Positions 24,206 through 34,250 are shown, numbered from the stretch's first letter. The stretch is DNA of 64,000 bases from an uncultured Microbacterium sp. (GCF_937927635.1 NZ_CALBRW010000016.1:124001-188000); one strand, 5' to 3'. Program-made: numbers and translations. The notes: a model not told the origin generated them from the sequence alone.

Positions 24206-25183
24206 TCAGGCAAGCACTGTCGACTCCAGGCGCTTGTACGACTCCTCCATGCCGTCGGCCATGCCGGTGGCGAGGATCGCATCGCGGGTCTCCAGGTCGG
24301 GGAATTCCATGAGCACCGTGATGAGGGTGGCGCCGTCCTCCTCGTAGAAGCTCACGTCGTCGAGGACGTCGGGGCCGTCGGTGCCCTGCATCCGCTCCAG
24401 CTGCACGGCCCGGCGAGGAGCGTCGACGACAAGCATCTCGCCCTCGAATCCGAACGGCTCGCCCTCGGTGTCGCCCACCGGAGCCCACGAGGTGCGGTAG
24501 TGGTCGCCGGCCTCGAGCCCGACCTCGCACTCCGTCATCTCCCAGCCGTCGGGGCCCAGCATCCACTGCCGGATCAGGTCGGGTTCGGTGTACGCGCGCC
24601 ACACCAGGTCGCGCGGGCCGTTCACGAGCCGGGTGATCCGCACGTGCGTGTCGTCCAGGAGCTCGACCTGCGTGCCCTTGCCCTCGGCGTACTCGCGCAG
24701 GTCGCGCAGCACCGCGTCGATCTGCGACATGGCCATGCGGGTGCCCTCGACGACGCCCATGTCGAGCACGGTCTGCAGCGCCTCGATCGAGTCGAAGCGG
24801 CTGGAGGTGACCATCCGGGTTCCACCGTCGGTCGACGCGAACGTGAAGTCCATGCGCATGGCGGGCATACCCGGGTTCGGATTGCCGTCCTCGTCGCTGA
24901 AGCCGTCGAGCACGCTGAACGCACGCGGCTCGTCGATCTCGAGGAACTCCCAGTACGCGCGATGGCTTTCGCCGTGCGGTCCGGTCATGCCGTAGTCGGC
25001 GCGGCCGCCGACCGTGTGATCCCAGGTGAAGAAGGTGGCGGGCCACCCGGGAGGGCCCCAGAACCGCTCGAGCTGGCGCGGGTCGCTGTAGGCGGCCCAG
25101 ACGCGCTCGATCGGTGCGGCGAACTCGGCCGTGACCGTGAGCGTGAGGTTCTCGGTGTCGGCGTCGATGTCGATGACGGGCAT
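24206..25183 (-). CDS. Tandem SRPBCC (AHSA1-like) domain protein
   Basis: Protein of 325 residues with two AHSA1-type SRPBCC domains. The first starts LTVTAEFAAPIERVWAAYSD and contains RQLERFWGPPGWPATF. The second starts VRITRLVNGPRDLVWRAYTE and contains DLIRQWMLGPDGWEMTE. These domains bind hydrophobic ligands. It starts one base after the stop of the ArsR-type regulator gene on the same strand, a common pairing in actinobacteria. Ligand and exact role are unknown. Confidence 0.9.
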   Translation of the reverse strand: MPVIDIDADTENLTLTVTAEFAAPIERVWAAYSDPRQLERFWGPPGWPATFFTWDHTVGGRADYGMTGPHGESHRAYWEFLEIDEPRAFSVLDGFSDEDGNPNPGMPAMRMDFTFASTDGGTRMVTSSRFDSIEALQTVLDMGVVEGTRMAMSQIDAVLRDLREYAEGKGTQVELLDDTHVRITRLVNGPRDLVWRAYTEPDLIRQWMLGPDGWEMTECEVGLEAGDHYRTSWAPVGDTEGEPFGFEGEMLVVDAPRRAVQLERMQGTDGPDVLDDVSFYEEDGATLITVLMEFPDLETRDAILATGMADGMEESYKRLESTVLA

Positions 25184-25184
25184 G

Positions 25185-25583
25185 TCAGTCTCCTTGACTT
25201 TCTGAAGCTGGGAAAGAGTCGGATGCCGGCGGCGTCGCCTCGCTCGAGGCGTCGGCAGCCAGCAGATCGTCGAGCCGGGCGACGCGCGCACGCCACAGCT
25301 CTTCGTAGCGGGCGAGGAGCGCCCGCGCGCGGGCGATCATCTGAGGATCCGCGCGGACGAGCCGCTCGCGTCCTTCGGCGCGCTTGACGATGAGGTGCGC
25401 CTCCTCGAGCACGGAGACGTGCTTCTGCACCGCGGCGAACGACATCTCGTAGTCGCGGGCCAGGGCCGAGACCGACTGCTCGCGCTCGATGGTCCGGCGC
25501 AGGATGTCGCGCCGGGTCGCCGTCGCCAGTGCGTGGAACACACGGTCGATCTCCGCTTCGCTGAGTTCACCTTGTACAACCAT
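25185..25583 (-). CDS. ArsR/SmtB-family transcriptional regulator
   Basis: Winged-helix repressor of 132 residues. The ArsR fold is visible in IDRVFHALATATRRDILRRT, then the recognition region YEMSFAAVQKHVSVLEEAHL and the wing IVKRAEGRERLVRADP. No metal-binding Cys motif is seen, so it belongs to the non-metal group that controls SRPBCC genes. It is the first gene of the pair with 24206-25183. A TTGTACAACCATTTGGTTGTAC repeat lies around its start (arms TTGTACAACC and GGTTGTAC), probably the operator. Confidence 0.9.
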   Translation of the reverse strand: MVVQGELSEAEIDRVFHALATATRRDILRRTIEREQSVSALARDYEMSFAAVQKHVSVLEEAHLIVKRAEGRERLVRADPQMIARARALLARYEELWRARVARLDDLLAADASSEATPPASDSFPASESQGD

Positions 25584-25683
25584 TTGGTTGTACGTTATGC
25601 GCGGCGAATGCCCGTGTCAAGAGCACCCGCGATGGTTCAGGCCGCGCTGGCAGCGCAGAAGCCCGAGGAGTAGTGTCCCCGCC

Positions 25684-26274
25684 ATGGCAGCACGGTTCGT
25701 GTACTGGATGAACGTATCGCTCGATCTCATGATCGAGTCCGAGCCGGGCGAGAACGGCGGCGGCGACTGGATGCGCATCGGCGAGCCGCTGCACCGCGAA
25801 TTCAACGCGCGAGCCCGAGCCATGACGATGTCGATCGAAGGGCGCACGACCTACGAGATCATGGAGTCGTTCTGGCCGGCGGCCGCGCAGGACCCCGCGT
25901 TACCCGCCTACCTGCAGGAGTACGGCGAGATCTGGACATCGATGCCGAAGATCCTCGTCTCCCGCACGCGGACGACGGCATCGCACGGCACCCGCATCGT
26001 GGGCGACGGCGCCATCGACGAGCTCGCCCGCGTGCGCAGCGAAGCCTCCGGAGACATCGGAGTCGGCGGCGCGACGCTTGCGACGCAGCTGCGCGATGCC
26101 GGCCTGCTCGACGAGATCATGCTGTTCACGCACCCCGTCATCCTCGGCCGCGGGCGCCCGCTCTTCGACGGGATGCCCGCGCCGATGGACCTCGAGCTGA
26201 TCGAGCAGGCGGAGTACGCCGACGGCGTCACCCTGCACCGCTATGCGCTGCGCCCCTCTGAGTGGACACCGTAG
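25684..26274 (+). CDS. Dihydrofolate-reductase-like (RibD C-terminal fold) protein
   Basis: Protein of 196 residues with the RibD C-terminal/DHFR-like fold: MNVSLDLMIESEPGENGG at the N-terminus, SIEGRTTYEIMESFWP, and the NADPH-binding segment DIGVGGATLATQLRDAGLLD followed by EIMLFTHPVILGRGRPLF. Members of this broad family are mostly uncharacterised reductases. ATG at 25684 is used; reading upstream would enter the ArsR promoter region. It is divergent from that regulator. Confidence 0.88.
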   Translation: MAARFVYWMNVSLDLMIESEPGENGGGDWMRIGEPLHREFNARARAMTMSIEGRTTYEIMESFWPAAAQDPALPAYLQEYGEIWTSMPKILVSRTRTTASHGTRIVGDGAIDELARVRSEASGDIGVGGATLATQLRDAGLLDEIMLFTHPVILGRGRPLFDGMPAPMDLELIEQAEYADGVTLHRYALRPSEWTP

Positions 26275-26283
26275 CGCCCGCCG

Positions 26284-27993
26284 TCACCGCCGCCCGAACA
26301 CGGCGTGCAGCAGCGGCACCACCGAGACGCACATCAGCACGATCCCCAGCGGAGGAGCGGATGCCAGCAGCAGTGCGCCGCCGATCAGCAACCCGCCGAA
26401 CAGCACCGCCGACACCGCCCGGTACGCGACGCGGATGATGCGGTCGAGACGGTTCTCGAGCGTCGAGACGTCGAAGGTCAGGGCGCCGGCATCCAGCTTG
26501 TCGAGCGTGGAATCCACGCGCGCCGGCAGCCGCCACAGCGCACCGATGTTCGAAACCGTCTGCGTGCCGAGGTCGGCCAGCAGCCCTGCGCTCTGGTCCT
26601 TGATCAGCCGGTCCGCATACGGCTCGACGGGCTCCCAGATGTTGAACGCCGGGTCCAGCGCGCTGCACAGCCCGGAGGTCAGCGACACGGCGCGGATCAG
26701 CAGCAGCATCCGCTCGGGGAACTGCACCGGCAGCGACCGCATGGTCTCGCCGAACTCGGTGCCGAAGTCGGCGAGCTCACGCGGGTCGACGTCGCGCAGC
26801 TCGTTGAATCCCATGCCGCCGAAGCGGGCGAACAGCACGGTCAGCGCGCGCTCGAGCTCGGTGGTGCGCGCTGACGGCAGCAGGATGCCGATCTGCTGGG
26901 CGGCCGTGACCAGTCCGTGGCTGTCACGCGAGGCGACGGCGATCACCAAGGTGCGAAGACCTGTGCGGATGCCGTCGGGCACCTCCGCCATCATGCCGAA
27001 GTCGATGAACGTCAGGCGCCACTTCCGGCCGCCCGGCCCGGGATCGCCGGAGATCGGCGTCACGAAGATGTTCCCCGGATGCGGGTCGGCGTGCACGAAC
27101 GAGTGCGTGAAGACCTGGTCGAGCATCACGTCCCCGAACACCGCGGCGACCTCGGCGGGGTCGATGCCGGCATCCCGCAGCGCCCCGACATCGTTGATCT
27201 TGATGGCCGTGACGTCCTCGAGCGTCAGCACGCGCGGGGTGGTGCGCTCCCACACGACCGCGGGGGCCGCCACCCGGTCGTCGTCGGCGAAGCACGCCGC
27301 GAAGCGCTCGGCGCTGGCGGCCTCATGCAGGTAGTCGATCTCCTCGTGACAGGTCTGCGCGAACTCCTCGACCAGCGCGGGGGCGTCCACGCGATCGCGC
27401 ACCACGCGCACGCGCGCCGCCCAGCGGGCCACCCTACGCAGGGCCGACAGGTCGATCGCGACGATCTCGTCGATGCCGGGGCGCTGCACCTTGACGACGA
27501 CGTCGCGCAGGCCGGTGTCGGCGGCATCCGCCTCGGACAGGGTCGCGCGATGCGCCTGGCCGAGGGATGCCGCAGCCAGCGGCTCCTCGTCGAACGACGC
27601 GAACGCCCTCTCCAGCGGCATGCCGAGCTCGGCCTCGGCGGAGGATCGGATCTGCGCGAACGGCACCGCAGGCACCTCGTCCTGCAGGCCCGCGAGTTCG
27701 TCGGTGATCTCGGGCGGCAGCACGTCCAGGCGCGAGGACATGAACTGCCCGACCTTGATCATCAGGCCGCCGAGGTCCACCGCCAGGTCGCGGAACCTGC
27801 GCACGAGGCGAAGCGTCCGCTGGCCGCGGCCGCGCTCGGCGACGCTCCCCAGTCCCAGACGCGGCAGGAACAGCTCGAACCACCAGGTCTGCAGGAACGC
27901 CCGCGCCGCAAACGCGAGGATGCGGCGGTAGCGGGCGCGGTGAGGGCTTCCCCCGCCGGGCCCCTGAGCCTCGTGAAGGGCCGCATCCGTCAT
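26284..27993 (-). CDS. AarF/ABC1/UbiB-family kinase-like protein
   Basis: Atypical kinase-like protein of 569 residues. The family motifs are LGGLMIKVGQFMSSRLDVLP (KxGQ), AAASLGQAHRATL (Ala-rich nucleotide loop), VVVKVQRPGIDEIVAIDL, FVHADPHPGNIFV (catalytic HADPHPGN) and FIDFGMMAEVP (DFG-like). Two C-terminal hydrophobic segments (AVSAVLFGGLLIGGALLLA and LGIVLMCVSVVPLLHAVFG) anchor it in the membrane. ATG at 27993 has an AGAAGAGGG ribosome site. It follows the PadR gene with 20 bases between them and is likely regulated by it. Confidence 0.93.
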   Translation of the reverse strand: MTDAALHEAQGPGGGSPHRARYRRILAFAARAFLQTWWFELFLPRLGLGSVAERGRGQRTLRLVRRFRDLAVDLGGLMIKVGQFMSSRLDVLPPEITDELAGLQDEVPAVPFAQIRSSAEAELGMPLERAFASFDEEPLAAASLGQAHRATLSEADAADTGLRDVVVKVQRPGIDEIVAIDLSALRRVARWAARVRVVRDRVDAPALVEEFAQTCHEEIDYLHEAASAERFAACFADDDRVAAPAVVWERTTPRVLTLEDVTAIKINDVGALRDAGIDPAEVAAVFGDVMLDQVFTHSFVHADPHPGNIFVTPISGDPGPGGRKWRLTFIDFGMMAEVPDGIRTGLRTLVIAVASRDSHGLVTAAQQIGILLPSARTTELERALTVLFARFGGMGFNELRDVDPRELADFGTEFGETMRSLPVQFPERMLLLIRAVSLTSGLCSALDPAFNIWEPVEPYADRLIKDQSAGLLADLGTQTVSNIGALWRLPARVDSTLDKLDAGALTFDVSTLENRLDRIIRVAYRAVSAVLFGGLLIGGALLLASAPPLGIVLMCVSVVPLLHAVFGRR

Positions 27994-28013
27994 GGCGCCC
28001 TCTTCTCGATCAG

Positions 28014-28583
28014 TCACCCCTCGGCGAGGATGGCGTACAGCCTACGCCGGGCGTCTTCGAGGATCTCGACACCGGCCTCGACCTGCTCGGGGCTGCCGGT
28101 GCGGGCCAGCTGCGCGGTGGCGCTGGCGAGCTCCATCCCCGCCTTGGGCAGAGCGCCGACATGGCTGGTCGGGCGTGCGCCGGCGGACTCCCAGGGCGCC
28201 GGCTTGGCGGCGGCCTCCTCGGATGCTGTGATGCCGGCATCCGTGAGGGAGTAGGTCTTGCGCCCGCCCTGCTCCTCGGCCGTGATCAGGCCCTCATCGG
28301 CGAGCTGCTGCAGCGTGGGGTACACCGACCCCGCGCTGGGCTTCCATGCACCGCCGGACCGGTCGGCGATCTCGGTGATGATCTGGTAGCCGTGCATGGG
28401 CCGCTCGGCGAGCAGGCTGATGACCGCCGCGCGCACATCGCCGCGCGCCATGCGAGGGCTGCCGGTGCGCTGCTCGAATTGCGTGCGCAGCTGATCCATG
28501 GCCTCCCAGATGCCGCCCAGCGGGCCACCCGATCGGTCGCCCGATCCGAACCCGAATCCACCCTGCGGGAATGATCCGTTCAT
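28014..28583 (-). CDS. PadR-family transcriptional regulator
   Basis: PadR-type winged-helix repressor of 189 residues with a Gly-rich N-terminal extension. The core is GDVRAAVISLLAERPMHGYQ, IITEIADRSGGAWKPSAGSV and YPTLQQLADEGLITAEEQGG. The C-terminal dimerisation helices end VEILEDARRRLYAILAEG. It is the first gene of an operon with the AarF-like gene. An inverted repeat at 28602-28635 upstream is a likely binding site for it. Confidence 0.92.
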   Translation of the reverse strand: MNGSFPQGGFGFGSGDRSGGPLGGIWEAMDQLRTQFEQRTGSPRMARGDVRAAVISLLAERPMHGYQIITEIADRSGGAWKPSAGSVYPTLQQLADEGLITAEEQGGRKTYSLTDAGITASEEAAAKPAPWESAGARPTSHVGALPKAGMELASATAQLARTGSPEQVEAGVEILEDARRRLYAILAEG

Positions 28584-28601
28584 GATGCCTCCTCAGACGT
28601 G

Positions 28602-28635
28602 AACGATGCTTAACGATATGTCGGTAGGCATCGTT
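28602..28635 (-). promoter_or_regulatory. Inverted repeat upstream of padR-like gene
   Basis: Arms AACGATGC (28602-28609) and GCATCGTT (28628-28635) are a perfect 8-base inverted repeat spaced by 18. Position 19 bases upstream of the PadR gene fits autorepression. Confidence 0.6.
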
Positions 28636-28749
28636 GAGCAAGACGTTTCTGAAGCTTCAGCAAAGGGCTGCTCCGGTACGGAGTGCCGCTCCGAACACCA
28701 GACGCGAAGTCGCCGATCCGCGAGGCTTCGACGGGCTTAGTGTTCTGTC

Positions 28750-29046
28750 ATGGGAACCCTCGAGTACAACAGTTCGCGTCCGCCGATCGACGTGGACGAC
28801 TCCACTCTGGCGCACCTCAAGATCATCATCGGCACGAAGCTGCGGCGCCATGAGAGCTTCATGATGACGTGGGTGCCGGATACCGACGCCGGCACGGGTC
28901 GCCTCACCATCTGGATGAATCCGAGCATCCCCCTGATCATCGCCTTCGACGGCAAGGAAGCACCTGCCGTCGACGCCGAGCGACTCAAGCGCATGATGGA
29001 ACTGCTCAACTCCCGCGGTGAGCTGGTGCTGGATCAGCTGACCTGA
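28750..29046 (+). CDS. DUF7882-like small protein of Microbacteriaceae
   Basis: Protein of 98 residues with the pattern of a small family common in Microbacteriaceae: MGTLEYNSSRPPIDVDDSTL, AHLKIIIGTKLRRHESFMMT, and TIWMNPSIPLIIAFDGKEAP. Some relatives are mislabelled ATP-dependent DNA ligases, but no ligase motif is present. The function is unknown. It is useful as a taxonomic hint. Confidence 0.75.
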   Translation: MGTLEYNSSRPPIDVDDSTLAHLKIIIGTKLRRHESFMMTWVPDTDAGTGRLTIWMNPSIPLIIAFDGKEAPAVDAERLKRMMELLNSRGELVLDQLT

Positions 29047-29059
29047 GTCGCGCTTCGCC

Positions 29060-29323
29060 TCAGAGGTCCCAGTCCTCGGTCTGCAGATGCGTCGACTCAT
29101 CGGGCGCGATGTGGTCGACCCTGTCATGCCGCACTGTGACGATGACCCTGGTGCGGGAGGATACGAGCACACTCACTGCGTCTTCCCCGCCGATGAGTTG
29201 CACGAACTTCGGATCGTCTCCGCTTGCGGCTGCCTCGATGTCGGCCATCACCTCGCCCAGTGCGCGGTCCCCGCGCAGGAGGAACGGTCGTCCGTCGATC
29301 TCCACGCACGTGATGGCCTTCAT
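29060..29323 (-). CDS. Hypothetical protein, 87 residues
   Basis: Protein starting MKAITCVEIDGRPFLLRGDR with a predicted beta-rich fold (KFVQLIGGEDAVSVLVSSRT and VIVTVRHDRVDHIAPDE). No family is recognised. It is convergent with the DUF7882-like gene, the two ends 13 bases apart. Confidence 0.6.
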   Translation of the reverse strand: MKAITCVEIDGRPFLLRGDRALGEVMADIEAAASGDDPKFVQLIGGEDAVSVLVSSRTRVIVTVRHDRVDHIAPDESTHLQTEDWDL

Positions 29324-29518
29324 CCTGGTGCCGTCCACGCGCCGACAGTAACCAGTCGAGTGCCGGGCAGGGAGGGGGTTGCAACCTCCCGACCCGGTCG
29401 CTAGCGGACTCACGACCGGTCGAGCATGCGGCTTCTCAGACGCCGCCGAGCGGGCACCGGAACGGCCACACGATCTGACGCTGAATCTGCAGCAGGGCTC
29501 CGTTCGTGGGTCGAACCG

Positions 29519-30259
29519 TCAGCGCCCGGCGACGGCGAGCTCCGCGGCAGCGGCGGTCAGCGCGGCCACGACGTCGGGCACCACGGCATCCGTGATCCGC
29601 GCGGCCGGCCCCGAGACCGAGAGCGCGGTGGGCTGCCCGAGGCCCGGCACCGCGACGGCGATGCACCGCACGCCGACCTCCTGCTCGCTGTCGTCGGCGG
29701 CGAAGCCGCGGGCGCGCGACCGGCGCAGGTCGGCGATGAACGCGTCCGGATCGACCAGGGTCTGCGGCGTGAATCGCGGCAGGCCGGTGCGCTCGATGAG
29801 CGCGCGCACGTGCGGCTCGGGCATGGTCGAGAGCATGGCCTTGCCGACGCCGGTCGAGTGCGGCAGCACCCGGCGGCCGACCTCGGTGAACATGCGCATG
29901 CGCTGCCGCGACGCCACCTGCCCGGCGTACAGCACCAGGTCGCCGTCGAGCACGGCGAGGTTCGCGGTCTCGTGGAACGCCTCCTCCAGCCCGGTCAGCA
30001 GCGGGATCGCGGCCTCCGCGACCTGCGGCACCGCCTGCCTTCCCAGGCCGATCAGCCCGGCACCGAGCGCGTAGCGGCGATCCTCCAGCTGCCGCACATA
30101 TCCCAGGTGGTGCAGGGTTCCCAGCAGCCGGTGCGCTGTCGGCACGGCGAGATCGGTCTGCGAGGCAAGGGATGCCAGCGCAGCCTCACCACCGGATGCG
30201 GCGAGCGCCTCGAGCAGGGCGAAGGCACGGGCGACGGATTGCACGGGTGCAGTGGTCAT
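29519..30259 (-). CDS. IclR-family transcriptional regulator
   Basis: Regulator of about 246 residues. An N-terminal winged helix ([20 protein letters not shown], then [20 protein letters not shown]) is followed by the IclR effector domain with [20 protein letters not shown] and [23 protein letters not shown] at 30259 is used; a second ATG at 30271 would add four residues. It is divergent from malate synthase G, and IclR proteins classically control glyoxylate genes, so glcB is its likely target; the effector may be glyoxylate. Confidence 0.92.
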   Translation of the reverse strand: MTTAPVQSVARAFALLEALAASGGEAALASLASQTDLAVPTAHRLLGTLHHLGYVRQLEDRRYALGAGLIGLGRQAVPQVAEAAIPLLTGLEEAFHETANLAVLDGDLVLYAGQVASRQRMRMFTEVGRRVLPHSTGVGKAMLSTMPEPHVRALIERTGLPRFTPQTLVDPDAFIADLRRSRARGFAADDSEQEVGVRCIAVAVPGLGQPTALSVSGPAARITDAVVPDVVAALTAAAAELAVAGR

Positions 30260-30262
30260 GGC

Positions 30263-30277
30263 TTCCACCATACGGAA
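30263..30277. promoter_or_regulatory. Candidate IclR operator
   Basis: TTCCACCATACGGAA, with mirrored TTCC and GGAA ends typical of IclR-family sites, lies directly before the iclR-like start in the intergenic region shared with glcB. The inner half is not symmetric, so support is moderate. Confidence 0.4.
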
Positions 30278-30344
30278 ACCACGCTCCAGAATTCGACGCG
30301 TTCTCTACCGTGATCAGTGCGCCACCCGATCCGAAGGAGCCACC

Positions 30345-32528
30345 ATGACCTCGACCACCACCTACCTCGACCGGGCAGATCTGAAGGTCGCTCACGAGAT
30401 CGTCGAGTTCGCCGAGACCTCGCTGACGGATGCCGGAATCGACGCCGACGCGTTCTGGACAGGCGTCTCCGGCATCGTGCACGACCTCGGCCCGCGCAAC
30501 GCCTCGCTTCTCGAGACGCGCACCGAGCTGCAGGCGCGCATCGACGCGTTCCACCGCGAGAACCCCGGGCAGCCTGATCCGGAGAAGTACCGCGTGCTGC
30601 TCACCGAGATCGGGTACCTGACGCCCGACCCGCAGCCGATCACAAAGATCACGACCGAGAACGTCGACCCCGAGATCGCCACCATGGCGGGCCCGCAGCT
30701 GGTGGTGCCGCTGCTGAACGCCCGCTTCGCGCTGAACGCCGCGAACGCCCGGTGGGGCTCGCTGTACGACGCGCTGTACGGCACCGACGCCATCGACCAG
30801 ACCGGCGAGCTCGCCCCCGGTCGCGGCTACAACGCCGTGCGCGGTGCCGAGGTCATCGCCCGCGGTCGCGCGCTGCTCGACCAGGTCGCCCCACTCTCCG
30901 AGGGCTCGCATGCCGACGCCACCGCCTACCGCGTGGACGCCGAGGGGCTGGCCGTGGAGACCGCCACCGGCATCCGTCGTCTGTCGAGCCCGGCCGTCTT
31001 CGTGGGACATACCGGCGACGCCGACGCACCCACCGTCATCCTGCTCGTGCACAACGGCCTGCACCTGGAGATCGCCATCGACCGCGGCGGCGCGATCGGG
31101 CAGACGGATGCCGCGGGCGTGCAGGACATCGTGCTGGAGTCGGCGATCACGACCATCGTCGACCTGGAGGACTCCGTCGCGGCGGTGGATGCCGAGGACA
31201 AGGCGCTCGGCTACGCCAACTGGCGCGGGCTGATGGACGGCACGCTCACCGAGGAGGTGAGCAAGGGCGGACGCACCTTCATCCGTCGCCTGGCCGCCGA
31301 CCGCGTCTACACGGGCCGCGACGGCAAGGACCTGACGCTGCCGGGCCGTTCGGTGCTGTTCATCCGCAACGTCGGGCATCTGATGACGACGGATGCCGTG
31401 CTCGACCGCGACGGCGAGGAGGTCTTCGAGGGCATCCTGGACGCGATCATGACCGCCCTCGGCGCACTGCCGGAGCTCGTCGGCGCGAACCGCGGTGCGA
31501 ACAGCCGCACCGGCTCGATGTACATCGTCAAGCCCAAGATGCACGGCCCGACCGAGGCGACGTTCGCCGCAGAACTGTTCGCCCGGGTGGAGCAGCTGCT
31601 GGGCCTGCCCGCGTGCACGCTCAAGGTCGGGATCATGGACGAGGAGCGCCGCACGTCGGCCAACCTCGCGGCGTCGATCGCCGCGGCATCCGATCGGGTG
31701 GTGTTCATCAACACCGGATTCCTGGACCGCACCGGCGACGAGATCCACACCTCTCTGCACGCCGGCCCATTCCTGCCGAAGGGGCGCATCAAGGCGCAGC
31801 CGTTCATGCAGACCTACGAGGACCGCAACGTGCAGATCGGCCTCGCCGCCGGACTGGACGGACGTGCGCAGATCGGCAAGGGCATGTGGGCCATGCCCGA
31901 CCTCATGCACGACATGCTCGAGCAGAAGATCGGGCACGTGCGCTCGGGCGCCTCCACGGCGTGGGTGCCGTCGCCGACCGCCGCGACCCTGCACGCGCTT
32001 CACTACCATCAGGTCGATCCGTTCGCCGTGCGGCCATCGCTGCCCGAGTACGACTCCGCATCGCTCGACGTGCTGCTGCAGCCGCCGCTGGCCGCTCCCG
32101 GCGAGCTGACCGACGACGTCGTGACCACGGAGCTCGACAACAACGTGCAGTCGATCCTGGGGTACGTGGTGCGCTGGATCGACCAGGGCATCGGATGCTC
32201 GAAGGTGCCCGACATCCACGGCGTCGCGCTCATGGAGGACCGCGCGACGCTGCGCATCTCCAGCCAGCTGCTGGCGAACTGGCTGCTGCACGGCGTGATC
32301 ACGGGGCACCAGGTCGACGACGCCCTGCGCCGCCTCGCGCCGGTCGTCGACGCGCAGAACGCAGCGGATGCCGCCTACGAGCCGCTCGCTTTCGGCGACG
32401 GCGAGCCCGGCATCGCCTACACCGCCGCACGTCGGCTGATCATGGAGGGCGCGACCCAGCCCAGCGGCTATACCGAGCCGATCCTGCACGCCCTGCGGCG
32501 GGCGAAGAAGGCCCGGCAGAGGGGCTGA
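30345..32528 (+). CDS. glcB: Malate synthase G
   Basis: Malate synthase of 727 residues, joining glyoxylate and acetyl-CoA to malate in the glyoxylate pathway; the length is that of the G isoform. Motifs are [40 protein letters not shown] with the metal-site acids, [40 protein letters not shown] with the catalytic region, and [17 protein letters not shown] near the end. ATG at 30345 follows GAAGGAGCCACC, a good ribosome site. It is divergent from the IclR gene. Confidence 0.97.
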   Translation: MTSTTTYLDRADLKVAHEIVEFAETSLTDAGIDADAFWTGVSGIVHDLGPRNASLLETRTELQARIDAFHRENPGQPDPEKYRVLLTEIGYLTPDPQPITKITTENVDPEIATMAGPQLVVPLLNARFALNAANARWGSLYDALYGTDAIDQTGELAPGRGYNAVRGAEVIARGRALLDQVAPLSEGSHADATAYRVDAEGLAVETATGIRRLSSPAVFVGHTGDADAPTVILLVHNGLHLEIAIDRGGAIGQTDAAGVQDIVLESAITTIVDLEDSVAAVDAEDKALGYANWRGLMDGTLTEEVSKGGRTFIRRLAADRVYTGRDGKDLTLPGRSVLFIRNVGHLMTTDAVLDRDGEEVFEGILDAIMTALGALPELVGANRGANSRTGSMYIVKPKMHGPTEATFAAELFARVEQLLGLPACTLKVGIMDEERRTSANLAASIAAASDRVVFINTGFLDRTGDEIHTSLHAGPFLPKGRIKAQPFMQTYEDRNVQIGLAAGLDGRAQIGKGMWAMPDLMHDMLEQKIGHVRSGASTAWVPSPTAATLHALHYHQVDPFAVRPSLPEYDSASLDVLLQPPLAAPGELTDDVVTTELDNNVQSILGYVVRWIDQGIGCSKVPDIHGVALMEDRATLRISSQLLANWLLHGVITGHQVDDALRRLAPVVDAQNAADAAYEPLAFGDGEPGIAYTAARRLIMEGATQPSGYTEPILHALRRAKKARQRG

Positions 32529-32544
32529 CGCTGGGCTTCCCCGC

Positions 32545-33774
32545 TCACATCAGGGCTGCCCGCGCCACGGCGCGCATCGCTGGGCTGATCTCGCCGTAGG
32601 CCCCGGGCGCGGACAGCATCCGGAGCCGTTCGGCCAGGATCTCCATCTGCGCGTCGATGGTGCCCGCATCCGATGCCCCGCCGAACATGCACCCGTCCCA
32701 GCGATCCTCACGATCGCGGTCCTCCCTGCTCGAGACGGCTGCGACCAGCCCAGGCAGATCCGCGAGAGTGAGTGCCGAGCCGTCGGCGATGGCCAGCAGC
32801 GCTGCGGCAGTCTCGAAGTGCGGCAGCGCCCTGCTCGTGTACGAGTACGAGCGCCTGTTGCCCATGGCGACGAAGTCGGTTACCGCGCTCGCCCCACGCG
32901 CCGGCTCCGTGAGCAGCTTCTTCCCCAGTGCGGTCACGATGACCTCGCCGCGCAGACGGCGCAGCATCCTGGCCTCCCGCACCAACGACACCAGCGCGTC
33001 GACATCAGCAGCCTTCCAGCCGAGGTCCCCTGCGAGATCTGCCGTGAACGCCGTCGGAAGCCAACCGCTCTCGGCGTCCTGCGCCACCCCGTCACCGACG
33101 CGGTGCAGCAGTGTGCGCACCGCTTCGGTGGCCGACAGAGCATCCGCTTGTGCGAGTGCGACGTTGTCGAGCATCCCGCCGTCTTCCAGGTGCGCGTGCA
33201 GCGCCAGTCTGCGCACCGGTGTCAGCCTGGAGAACAGCGACCGGATCAGCGACGAGGGGCGGATGCCGCGCTCGACCCCGTCGAGAGAGGATCTGCTGAA
33301 GTACGGCAGTACGATCCCATACTTGCGGGCGAGTTCCTCGTTCACCCGATCGATGCGGAACGGCGGCGCAGCCGTCTGCCACTCCGCGCTCGCAGGTTGC
33401 CCCAGAGCGGTCCCGCGTTCGGCATCCAGCACGGCCACGGACTGATCGCCCAGCGTTGCATCGTACGGGTACCCCTTCCGCATGACGGCCTCATGCGGGA
33501 ACGACGGCAGATGCAGCCGACGCTCCTCCTCCGTCTGACGCGTGACCTGGCCATAGGGATCCCATCGGGCCTCCGGATACGCCCAGCGCTCCTCATCGCC
33601 CGACTCCATCTCTGACGGCGGCTCGTAGCCGACGCTCATCAGGTACGCCTCCGCAAGCCAGGAGCGCGGAGCATCCGACGGCAGCTCGAGCGTGCGGTCG
33701 TACTCGGGGTGATCCGCGACGGTCACGTCGACGCGCACCGCAGACGGGGTCCTCATGTGAGATCTGTAGTTCAT
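32545..33774 (-). CDS. Hypothetical protein with PRiA4_ORF3-like start
   Basis: Protein of 409 residues without a confident family. The first part (AVRVDVTVADHPEYDRTLEL and SWLAEAYLMSVGYEPPSE) distantly resembles the N-terminal region of plasmid pRiA4b ORF-3-like proteins. The rest is helical with a possible winged-helix region (LRRLRGEVIVTALGKKLLTE). ATG at 33774 is used; ATG at 33756 is possible. It is convergent with malate synthase G. Confidence 0.65.
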   Translation of the reverse strand: MNYRSHMRTPSAVRVDVTVADHPEYDRTLELPSDAPRSWLAEAYLMSVGYEPPSEMESGDEERWAYPEARWDPYGQVTRQTEEERRLHLPSFPHEAVMRKGYPYDATLGDQSVAVLDAERGTALGQPASAEWQTAAPPFRIDRVNEELARKYGIVLPYFSRSSLDGVERGIRPSSLIRSLFSRLTPVRRLALHAHLEDGGMLDNVALAQADALSATEAVRTLLHRVGDGVAQDAESGWLPTAFTADLAGDLGWKAADVDALVSLVREARMLRRLRGEVIVTALGKKLLTEPARGASAVTDFVAMGNRRSYSYTSRALPHFETAAALLAIADGSALTLADLPGLVAAVSSREDRDREDRWDGCMFGGASDAGTIDAQMEILAERLRMLSAPGAYGEISPAMRAVARAALM

Positions 33775-33999
33775 GCCGGCAACGCTAAGAGCGGGTGCCG
33801 ACGCCAGAGCCCGCCGATCACGGTGGCTGTGAAGAAGTCGCGGGTGAGCACCCGATGTGCAGAAGAGACACACCTGTTCCTGCACATCTCGACATTCCCG
33901 TGAGCTCTCCACACTTGCTGGAATCCCCTCTCCCCGAGGTCGGTGGCCCACTGCACGCTGGATGCTATGAGCTACGCCCACTATCGAAACGAAGATCGC

Positions 34000-34020
34000 G
34001 CATGCATACTGTAAGCATGC
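34000..34020 (+). promoter_or_regulatory. VapB-type operator overlapping antitoxin start
   Basis: 21-base palindrome: arms GCATGCATAC and GTAAGCATGC around a central T, with one mismatch per arm and a TAC/GTA core. Antitoxin ATG at 34017 lies inside the right arm, and an alternative ATG at 34002 in the left arm. This fits autoregulation by the VapB-like protein. Confidence 0.7.
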
Positions 34021-34250
34021 CGAACGTACTGATCCGGAACCTGGACCCCGAGGTGCACTCCGTGCTCACCGCACGGGCCGAGGCGCGCGGTCAGTCACTG
34101 CAGCAGTACCTCACCGAAGAACTTACGGAGCTCGCCGCGAAGCCGACCCTGGCCGAACTGTTCGCGGAGATAGAGGCTCGACCGCCACGGCCGAGGATCG
34201 ACCCTCAGGACATCGTCCGCGCGATCCACGAGGGCAGGAAGGGCCGGTGA
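34017..34250 (+). CDS. VapB/FitA-like antitoxin
   Basis: Antitoxin of 77 residues with an N-terminal ribbon-helix-helix (MPNVLIRNLDPEVHSVLTAR, AEARGQSLQQYLTEEL) and an acidic and Arg-rich C-terminal tail that would block the PIN active site. It is followed by the VapC gene with a 4-base overlap (GTGA). ATG at 34017 is preferred; ATG at 34002 would add five residues. Confidence 0.88.
   Translation: MPNVLIRNLDPEVHSVLTARAEARGQSLQQYLTEELTELAAKPTLAELFAEIEARPPRPRIDPQDIVRAIHEGRKGR

Noticed and set aside
30186..32489. Very long antisense reading opposite malate synthase G
   Set aside because: Composition is that of a shadow frame in high-GC DNA, and the opposite strand has a perfect GlcB protein.
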